From Aestuariivirga litoralis (GTDB lineage: Bacteria; Pseudomonadota; Alphaproteobacteria; Rhizobiales; Aestuariivirgaceae), in contig NZ_WAHS01000001.1 in assembly GCF_015714715.1 (NCBI RefSeq), positions 1,426,001 to 1,490,000 of the forward strand: a DNA stretch of 64,000 nt. Reading direction: 5' to 3'. Every line of letters starts with the position of its first letter. Within the stretch, counting starts at the first letter, position 1. The translations under genes and the position numbers were made by a program. Shown piece after piece: positions 58,153 through 64,000 of this stretch. Below the pieces are notes generated by a model. It worked only from the letters and a program-made list of their open reading frames with translations. It was not told where the DNA came from and did not search any database.

Positions 58153-60579
58153 ATGAAAACTTCAACGCGTGTGGTGGTTATCGGTGGTGGCGTGGTGGGC
58201 TGTTCAGTGCTCTATCACCTCACCAAGGCAGGCTGGAAAGATGTGGTGCTCATCGAGCGCGATATCCTCACCTCCGGTTCCACCTGGCACGCGGCTGGCG
58301 GTTTTCATACGCTGAATGGCGATCCGAATGTGGCCAAGTTGCAGGGCTATACGATCGGACTCTATGACGAGCTGGAAAAAATCTCCGGCCAGGCCTGCGG
58401 CCTGCACCGTTCCGGCGGTTTGATCCTCGCAGATACCCCGGCCCGCATGGAATGGCTGAAAATGGCCCATGCCCGTGCGCGCTATCTGGGCCTCGAAACC
58501 GAAATCCTTTCCATGGCGGAAGCTAAAAAGTTGAACCCGCTTCTGGAAGAAAAGTATTTCGTCGGCGCCATGCTGGACGCGGCCGACGGCAACCTCGATC
58601 CGGAAGGCACGACCCACGCTTACGCCAAGTCAGCCCGCATTGGCGGCGCTGAAATCTATCAGGGCACCAGGGTCACGGCGATCACCCCGCGCAAGGATGG
58701 CTCCTGGGATGTGAAGACCGACAAGGGCGACATCCATACTGAATATGTGATCAATTGCGGTGGCCTGTGGGCCCGCGAAATCGGCCGCATGGTGGGTATT
58801 GAGCTCCCGGTTCTCGCCATGGAACACATGTATCTCGTCACTGACGAGATGAAGGAAGTGGTCGATTTCAACGCGGCTAAGGGCCACGAGCTGCCGCATA
58901 TCATCGACTTCAAATCGGAAGTCTATATGCGCCAGGAACGTTCGGGCCTGGTGCTCGGCACATATGAACAGGCCTGCGTGCCGTGGCAGCCGAAGAACAC
59001 GCCGTGGGAATTCGGCCGCGAATTGCTGCAACCTGATCTGGACCGGATCGCGCCGAACCTTGAAATGGTTTACCAGCACTTCCCCGCACTGGCGAAGGCC
59101 GGCATCAAGCGGGTCATCAACGGCCCGTTCACGTTTACACCTGATGGCAACCCGTTGATGGGCCCGGTGCAAGGCCTGAAGAATTTCTGGTGTGCTTGCG
59201 GCGTCATGGCCGGCTTCTCTCAAGGCGGCGGCGTGGGCCTCGCGCTCTCAGAGTGGATGATCAATGGCGATCCGGGCTTCGACGTGTGGGCGATGGACAT
59301 TGCCCGCTTCGGCGAATGGGCCACGCGCGCTTACACCAACGAGAAAGTGCGCGAGAATTATTCGCGCCGCTTCTCGATCAAGTTCCCGAATGAAGAACTG
59401 CCTGCTGCGCGCCCGCACCAGACCACGGCTTTGTACGACACGATGATCGCACAGGGCGCCGTGATGGGCGACAGCTGGGGCCTTGAAACGCCGCTGTGGT
59501 TCGCGCCGAAAGGCACCGAGCCCAAGGACATCATCTCGTTCCACCGCTCCAATGACTTCCCACATGTGAAGGCCGAAGTGATGGGCACGCGCAATGGTGT
59601 GGGTGTCACCGAAATCGCCAACTTCGCGAAATACGCCTTCTCAGGCCCCGGCGCGGAAGCCTTCCTGTCGCGCATGATGACCAACAAGATGCCACGTGTG
59701 GGCCGACTGATGTTGACGCCGATGCTGAACCACAATGGCAAGCTGATTGGTGACTTCACCATCGCCAAAGCGAAGGACGAGTTGTTCTATATGTGGGGTT
59801 CATCCCAGGCGCAGAAATATCACATGCGCTGGTTTGAAGAGCATCTGCCGTCAGATGGCAGCGTAGTGATCACCCGCTTTGACATGGGCCTGGTGGGCCT
59901 TTCCATCGCTGGTCCCAAGTCTCGCGCCGTGCTGCAGGCTTTGACCGATGAAGACGTGTCGAACGCCGCCTTCAAGTTCATGGACCATCGCTCGATGGAC
60001 ATCGCCAACACGCCTGCTTTGATCAACCGCGTCACTTATACGGGCGATCTCGGCTACGAAATCTGGGTAAAACCGGATTTCCAGCGCCGCCTCTATGATG
60101 CAATCATGAAGGCCGGCAAGGAACATGGCATCGTGAATTTCGGCATGCGCGCGCTCCTCGCCATGCGTCTGGAAAAGAACTTCCCGACCTGGTTCCGTGA
60201 GCTGCGCCCGATCTATGGCTCGGCTGAAGTGGGCCTCGACCGCTTCATCGACCTGACCAAGAATGACTTCATCGGACTCAAGGCCGCGCAGGAAGAAAAG
60301 AAGAGCGGCGGCAAGCTGCGCCGCGTCTCCTTCGTGGTGGATGCTGGTGATGCTGACGTGCTGGGCGACGAGCCCGTGTTCCACAAGGGCAAGGTTGTCG
60401 GCTGGGTCACATCAGGCGGCTATGCGCATTATGTCGAAAAGTCACTGGCGCAAGGCTACATCCCCAAGGAACTGGTGGGTGACGATGAATTCGAAATCGA
60501 AATCATCGGCGAAATGCGCAAAGCCCGCATCAATCACGAACCACTGTTCGACCCCAAGGGCGAGAAGATGCGGAGCTAG
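58153..60579 (+). CDS. FAD-dependent oxidoreductase with GcvT domain (dimethylglycine/sarcosine dehydrogenase type)
   Basis: An 808-residue enzyme of the dimethylglycine/sarcosine dehydrogenase group. It takes an N-methyl group off an amine and passes the one-carbon unit to tetrahydrofolate. RVVVIGGGVVGCSVLYHL binds FAD. GSTWHAAGGFH is the place where relatives attach FAD through histidine. The FAD domain ends near residue 380 and the GcvT-like folate domain runs to about 800 (AGPKSRAVLQALTDEDVSN, GDLGYEIWVKP, FGMRALLAMRLEK). The exact substrate (dimethylglycine, sarcosine or another N-methyl compound) is unknown. A 166-base leader precedes it and a clean terminator follows. Confidence 0.9.
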   Translation: MKTSTRVVVIGGGVVGCSVLYHLTKAGWKDVVLIERDILTSGSTWHAAGGFHTLNGDPNVAKLQGYTIGLYDELEKISGQACGLHRSGGLILADTPARMEWLKMAHARARYLGLETEILSMAEAKKLNPLLEEKYFVGAMLDAADGNLDPEGTTHAYAKSARIGGAEIYQGTRVTAITPRKDGSWDVKTDKGDIHTEYVINCGGLWAREIGRMVGIELPVLAMEHMYLVTDEMKEVVDFNAAKGHELPHIIDFKSEVYMRQERSGLVLGTYEQACVPWQPKNTPWEFGRELLQPDLDRIAPNLEMVYQHFPALAKAGIKRVINGPFTFTPDGNPLMGPVQGLKNFWCACGVMAGFSQGGGVGLALSEWMINGDPGFDVWAMDIARFGEWATRAYTNEKVRENYSRRFSIKFPNEELPAARPHQTTALYDTMIAQGAVMGDSWGLETPLWFAPKGTEPKDIISFHRSNDFPHVKAEVMGTRNGVGVTEIANFAKYAFSGPGAEAFLSRMMTNKMPRVGRLMLTPMLNHNGKLIGDFTIAKAKDELFYMWGSSQAQKYHMRWFEEHLPSDGSVVITRFDMGLVGLSIAGPKSRAVLQALTDEDVSNAAFKFMDHRSMDIANTPALINRVTYTGDLGYEIWVKPDFQRRLYDAIMKAGKEHGIVNFGMRALLAMRLEKNFPTWFRELRPIYGSAEVGLDRFIDLTKNDFIGLKAAQEEKKSGGKLRRVSFVVDAGDADVLGDEPVFHKGKVVGWVTSGGYAHYVEKSLAQGYIPKELVGDDEFEIEIIGEMRKARINHEPLFDPKGEKMRS

Positions 60580-60601
60580 TCTCCAAAGAAAGTCAAACAT
60601 C

Positions 60602-60630
60602 AAGGCCCGGCATTGCCGGGCCTTTTTCTT
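60602..60630 (+). terminator. Intrinsic terminator of the GcvT-domain oxidoreductase
   Basis: AAGGCCCGGC and GCCGGGCCTT form a perfect 10-base stem with an ATT loop followed by TTTCTTTA. Its T tract reaches the stop codon of the convergent glycerate kinase, so it serves both genes. Confidence 0.88.
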
Positions 60631-61874
60631 TAATCGATCAAGATAATCCGCAGATCATTCACATTGGTGAGCGTTGGCCCGCTGATCAGCTGGTCGCCCA
60701 ACTTTTCGAAAAAGCCGTGGCCATTATTGTTGGAAAGCTCCGTCCACGGATCAATCCCAAGCTTGCGGGCGCGTTCCAGTGTGGAGGGCGAGATCAGCGC
60801 ACCTGCCACTTCAGCACCCCCATCCACACCATCGGTATCGGCTGCGAGCGCGTGAATGCCCTCAGCGCCATTCAGCTTGAGCGCCAGGGCGAGCAGGAAT
60901 TCCACATTTCGGCCGCCCACGCCCTGCCCCCGCACCGTGACGGTGGTTTCACCACCGGAAATGATGGCGCAGGGCGGTTTCACCGGCTGGCCGAAACGGC
61001 GGGCCTGCAGGGCGATGCCGGCATGCACGAAGCCCACGTCACGCGCTTCGCCCTCAATGGAGTCGCCAAGGACCAGCGGCTTGTAGCCAGCTTCACGCGC
61101 GATGGTGGCGGCGGCCAGCAGGGATTTTTGCGGCGAGGCAATCAAGGTGGCGCGGGCATGCGGCAGCGCTTTGGGCGTTTCGTCCTTCGCCTCAGCCAGA
61201 TGGCGCGCGACGGAAACGGGCACTTCAATGCCATACTTTGCGATAATGGCGCGGGCCTGCTCAAAGGTCGAAGGATCAGGCGCGGTCGGGCCGGAGCCCA
61301 CGGCACTCACATCATCTCCCGGCACGTCCGAGATGATCAGCGTCTCCACCCGCGCGGGATAGGCGGTTGCTGCCAGCCTGCCGCCCTTGATCGACGACAG
61401 GTGCTTGCGCACGATATTCATTTCGGCAATCGGCGCGCCGGATTTCAGCAGCGCCGTGTTCACCGCGCGCTTGTCTTCCAGCGTCAGACCTTCAGCAGGG
61501 AGCGAGAGCAAGGCCGACGCGCCGCCGGAGACTAATGCTACGACAAGGTCATCCTTGGTCAGGCCCTGCACCATGGCCAGCATGCGCGCAGCCCCATCGC
61601 GGCCGGCTGCATCGGGCACCGGGTGCGCGGCCTCGACGACCTCGATCTTTTTCGTCGCCATGCCGTAACCGTAGCGGGTGACGACCAGGCCCTGGAGCGG
61701 GCCTTTCCACGCCTTCTCAAAAGCGGCGGCCATGGCGGCGCTGCCCTTGCCCGCACCGATCACGATGGTGCGGCCCTTGGGTGGCTTCGGCAGATGCGCG
61801 GCAATCGTGTGCTTGGGCTGTGCTGCTTCCACCGCCGCGTCGAACATTTTGCGCAAAAGCTTTTCCGGCTTCAT
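60630..61874 (-). CDS. Glycerate 2-kinase (MOFRL/GckA-TtuD type)
   Basis: A 414-residue glycerate kinase of the DUF4147/MOFRL family, which phosphorylates glycerate to 2-phosphoglycerate; relatives are often annotated hydroxypyruvate reductase. GKGSAAMAAAFEKAWKGPLQGLVVTRYGYG is the nucleotide-binding start. SGGASALLSLPAEGLTLEDKRAVN and SIKGGRLA are conserved, and the C-terminal MOFRL motif region reads SGGETTVTVRGQGVGGRNVEF. It overlaps the hydroxypyruvate isomerase gene upstream by four bases. Together they convert hydroxypyruvate/tartronate-semialdehyde-derived carbon to glycolysis, which fits glyoxylate use. Confidence 0.9.
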   Translation of the reverse strand: MKPEKLLRKMFDAAVEAAQPKHTIAAHLPKPPKGRTIVIGAGKGSAAMAAAFEKAWKGPLQGLVVTRYGYGMATKKIEVVEAAHPVPDAAGRDGAARMLAMVQGLTKDDLVVALVSGGASALLSLPAEGLTLEDKRAVNTALLKSGAPIAEMNIVRKHLSSIKGGRLAATAYPARVETLIISDVPGDDVSAVGSGPTAPDPSTFEQARAIIAKYGIEVPVSVARHLAEAKDETPKALPHARATLIASPQKSLLAAATIAREAGYKPLVLGDSIEGEARDVGFVHAGIALQARRFGQPVKPPCAIISGGETTVTVRGQGVGGRNVEFLLALALKLNGAEGIHALAADTDGVDGGAEVAGALISPSTLERARKLGIDPWTELSNNNGHGFFEKLGDQLISGPTLTNVNDLRIILID

Positions 61875-62632
61875 ATCATCCAGCCCAAGCTGTCCTCGGT
61901 TTTTCCCGTGGGCGCATATTCGCAGCCCATCCAGCCATCGTAGCCGAGGCTTGCGACCTGTTTCAGCAGAAAATCGAAATTGATTTCACCGGTGCCCGGC
62001 TGGTGGCGGCCGGGATTGTCGGCCAGCTGCATGTGGCCGATCATAGGCTGCAGGCGCTGGATGGTGGCCACGAGTTCGCCCTCGCTGCGCTGCATGTGAT
62101 AAATATCGTACTGGAATTTGATGTTGGGATGCGCAGCCAGTTCGATAGCCCGCATCGCACGTGCCGATGTGTTGATGAAAAAACCCGGCATCTCGTTGCG
62201 GTTGATCGCTTCGATCAGCAGCAGCACATTTTCGCGCGCGAAAGCTGTAGCGGCTTCATTCAAATTTTCGGCCAGCGCGGCCCAATGGACTTCAGTGTCG
62301 GCGGCTATGCCAGATAGGCAATTCACCCGTTTGCAGCCCAGCGCTATCGCATATTCCATCGCACGGGCGATGCCATCGCGGAATTCCGTCTTGCGTGAAG
62401 GGTCACAGGCGATACCGCGCTCGCCCTTGGCCCAATCGCCGGCGGGCATGTTGAAGAGTGCCATTTCCAGATCATTATCGCGCAGCCAGGATTTCCAGCT
62501 GGCAACCGGCTGCTCATAGACCTGCCCGAATTCCACGCCCTTGAATCCAGCGCGTGCCGCGGCGGCACAGCGCGCCTCGAATGGATGTTCCTTAAACAAC
62601 CATCCGAGATTTGCGCTGTAGCGAAGCTTCAT
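61871..62632 (-). CDS. Hydroxypyruvate isomerase family TIM-barrel protein
   Basis: A 253-residue TIM-barrel protein of the Hyi family, which interconverts hydroxypyruvate and tartronate semialdehyde; OtnI (2-oxotetronate isomerase) is a close relative. FSANLGWLF-type KLRYSANLGWLFKEHPFEARCAAA opens the fold. GFKGVEFGQVYE, LNVNCLSG-type VNCLSGIAAD, LLIEAINRNEMPGFF, FQYDIYHMQRSEGELV and GHMQLADNPGRHQPGTGEINF carry the Glu, Asp and His metal ligands. The context with glycerate 2-kinase supports the hydroxypyruvate role. ATG at 62632 matches the family start; the open frame upstream does not. Confidence 0.92.
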   Translation of the reverse strand: MKLRYSANLGWLFKEHPFEARCAAAARAGFKGVEFGQVYEQPVASWKSWLRDNDLEMALFNMPAGDWAKGERGIACDPSRKTEFRDGIARAMEYAIALGCKRVNCLSGIAADTEVHWAALAENLNEAATAFARENVLLLIEAINRNEMPGFFINTSARAMRAIELAAHPNIKFQYDIYHMQRSEGELVATIQRLQPMIGHMQLADNPGRHQPGTGEINFDFLLKQVASLGYDGWMGCEYAPTGKTEDSLGWMI

Positions 62633-62639
62633 TTCTTCC

Positions 62640-63143
62640 TCAGAACGGCACGAAGCGGCCAAACTTGCGGTGGTGATAGGCCAATACCGGCAGGCCAGAG
62701 ATGGACGCCGCTACGACATTGCCAATGAAAATCCGGTGCGTGCCGCCATCATGCCAGGAATCCAGCCGGCATTCGAATGTTGCGGCGGCAAATTCCAGCA
62801 TCGGATTCTGCGCCACGCCCGCATACCATTGTGCGTGGTTGAAATCGTAAGCCTGGTGCGGATGTTCGGGCCGCCCGGCAAAAATCTTGGCCAACGGCAC
62901 CTGCGTTTCGGCAAGCAAGTTGGCGGCAAAGCCACCATTTTCAGTGATCGCTGCTGAAATCGGGTTTTTGCGGTTGATGCAGCACAGCAGCAGCGGCGGC
63001 TCCGCCGAAACAGAGGTCACAGCAGACACGGTGAGGCCGAAACGCCCGGCTATGCCATCCGTGGTCACCACGGAAACGCCACTGGCGGCCGCTGCCATGG
63101 CTTCGACAAATTGCACGGGAAGATTCGGGGTGGTGCCAGTCAT
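62640..63143 (-). CDS. Flavin reductase (HpaC-like FMN-binding)
   Basis: A 167-residue FMN-binding split-barrel protein that supplies reduced flavin to a partner monooxygenase. AMAAAASGVSVVTTDGIAGRFGLTVSAVTSVSAEPPLLLCCINR is the family N-half, and GGFAANLLAETQVPLAKIFAG the second block. DSWHDGGTHRIFIGNVVA and HHRKFGRF close it. ATG at 63143 is the first start followed by homologous sequence. It sits seven bases behind which hyi begins, so it heads the hyi-glycerate kinase transcript. A flavin monooxygenase partner is not adjacent; the luciferase-like enzyme at 24249 is a distant candidate. Confidence 0.87.
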   Translation of the reverse strand: MTGTTPNLPVQFVEAMAAAASGVSVVTTDGIAGRFGLTVSAVTSVSAEPPLLLCCINRKNPISAAITENGGFAANLLAETQVPLAKIFAGRPEHPHQAYDFNHAQWYAGVAQNPMLEFAAATFECRLDSWHDGGTHRIFIGNVVAASISGLPVLAYHHRKFGRFVPF

Positions 63144-63223
63144 GGGCCAGCTATTGCGGGCAATTGGTATTCTGTCAATTTGCAAGAAATGCCATACTGA
63201 CATGTGATTTGCCGGAGCCAGCT

Positions 63224-64000
63224 ATGCGGACTGAAACGCCCAAAACCATCTTCCTGAAAGACTACAAGCCCACGCCCTATCTGGTGGATTCTGTGAAGCT
63301 CACTTTCCGGCTGCATGACACGGAAACGCTGGTGCGTGCTGAGATGCGGATGAAGCCGAACAAGGCTTCCAAAACCAAAAGTGCCGCGCTGGAGCTTGAC
63401 GGCGAGATGATCAAGCTGCTGTCCGTCGCGATCAATGGCGAGCTGCTTTCTACCGGTGACTATGATCTCAATGAACGCAAGCTCGTCATCAGAAAACCAC
63501 CGGCAAAGGCTTTCACGCTGGCGATTGAAACGCAGTGTGATCCTGCCGGGAACACCGCGCTCTCCGGGCTCTATATGAGCAATGGCATGTTCTGCACACA
63601 GTGCGAGGCGGAAGGCTTCCGCCGCATCACGTACTTCTATGACCGGCCGGATGTGCTGGCGAAATATCATGTGCGCATCGAGGCGCCGAAGCGCCTGCCC
63701 GTTCTGCTGTCGAATGGCAATCCGGCAGCATCAGGCGAGATCGCGGGAACGGACCGGCATTTCGCCGAATGGGATGATCCGCATCCCAAGCCGTCTTATC
63801 TCTTCGCACTGGTCGCCGGTGATCTCGCCTCGGTGCATGACCGCTTCACTACCAGCGAGGGCCGCGAAGTCGGGCTCGGCATCTATGTTGAGAAAGGCAA
63901 GGAGAGCCGCTGCGCTTGGGCCATGCAGTCACTCAAGGCCTCAATGCGCTGGGACGAGAAAGTGTTCAAGCGCGCCTATGACCTTGACGTGTTCAACATC
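63224..64000 (+). CDS. pepN: Aminopeptidase N, N-terminal part (cut by window edge)
   Basis: The first 259 residues of an M1-family aminopeptidase N of the long PepN type. KTIFLKDYKPTPYLVDSVKLTF is the conserved PepN start, and GLYMSNGMFCTQCEAEGFRRITYFYDRPDV is its hallmark, leading into PKPSYLFALVAGDLA in the domain before the catalytic site. The HEXXH zinc motif and C-terminal half lie beyond base 64000. It is divergent from the flavin reductase gene, 80 bases away. No frameshift is seen in this part. Confidence 0.95.
   Translation, partial: MRTETPKTIFLKDYKPTPYLVDSVKLTFRLHDTETLVRAEMRMKPNKASKTKSAALELDGEMIKLLSVAINGELLSTGDYDLNERKLVIRKPPAKAFTLAIETQCDPAGNTALSGLYMSNGMFCTQCEAEGFRRITYFYDRPDVLAKYHVRIEAPKRLPVLLSNGNPAASGEIAGTDRHFAEWDDPHPKPSYLFALVAGDLASVHDRFTTSEGREVGLGIYVEKGKESRCAWAMQSLKASMRWDEKVFKRAYDLDVFNI

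Overview
The window is a dense, high-GC (roughly 60% by eye) chromosomal segment, almost certainly from an alphaproteobacterium of the Hyphomicrobiales (Rhizobiales) type. This rests on the glgP-glgB-glgC-glgA-pgm-glgX order, a HlyU-family small protein, an N-methylproline-demethylase-like flavoenzyme, the pccB-pccA-mutase operon and many 4-base ATGA or GTGA gene overlaps. I see no rRNA, CRISPR array, insertion sequence, phage gene or transfer module. No gene-free stretch exceeds 300 bases. The two end genes (glgX at the left, pepN at the right) are cut by the window.

Layout. 1-9.7 kb (minus strand) is a complete glycogen operon: phosphorylase, branching enzyme, ADP-glucose pyrophosphorylase, synthase, phosphoglucomutase and debranching enzyme. 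9.9-16.1 kb holds a trimethylamine-dehydrogenase-like flavoenzyme, dxs of the isoprenoid pathway, a drug/metabolite transporter and a COG4091 dehydrogenase. 16.3-21.9 kb is the propionyl-CoA to succinyl-CoA operon (pccB, pccA, methylmalonyl-CoA mutase), with a convergent tRNA-Ile2(CAU) directly after it. 22-31.9 kb is housekeeping and small accessory genes: AMP nucleosidase, a SIMPL protein, a luciferase-like enzyme, an RsmB-like methyltransferase, guaB, a cation-efflux/HlyU/channel-like cluster, a 2OG oxygenase and a carbonic anhydrase.

32-44 kb is the most distinctive part. A divergent sugar-catabolic locus has a sugar ABC importer, a GH2 beta-mannosidase, a Gfo/Idh/MocA dehydrogenase and a TIM-barrel isomerase on the minus strand. 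On the plus strand are a LacI repressor, an aldolase-superfamily protein with a rebuilt active site, and a D-erythronate-dehydrogenase-like enzyme. Two LacI-type operators and a separate perfect inverted repeat lie between the two arms, and an intrinsic terminator sits behind the binding-protein gene. I infer uptake of a beta-mannoside, its cleavage in the cytoplasm and oxidation of the released sugar or sugar acid. The actual substrate is unknown.

44-58 kb mixes cell-surface genes (exopolysaccharide priming transferase, desaturase with glycosyltransferase, GtrB-like transferase with methyltransferase), nadE, gltX, a metallopeptidase and HU. 58-64 kb carries a dimethylglycine/sarcosine-dehydrogenase-type flavoprotein, then hydroxypyruvate isomerase, glycerate 2-kinase and a flavin reductase on the minus strand, and the start of aminopeptidase N.
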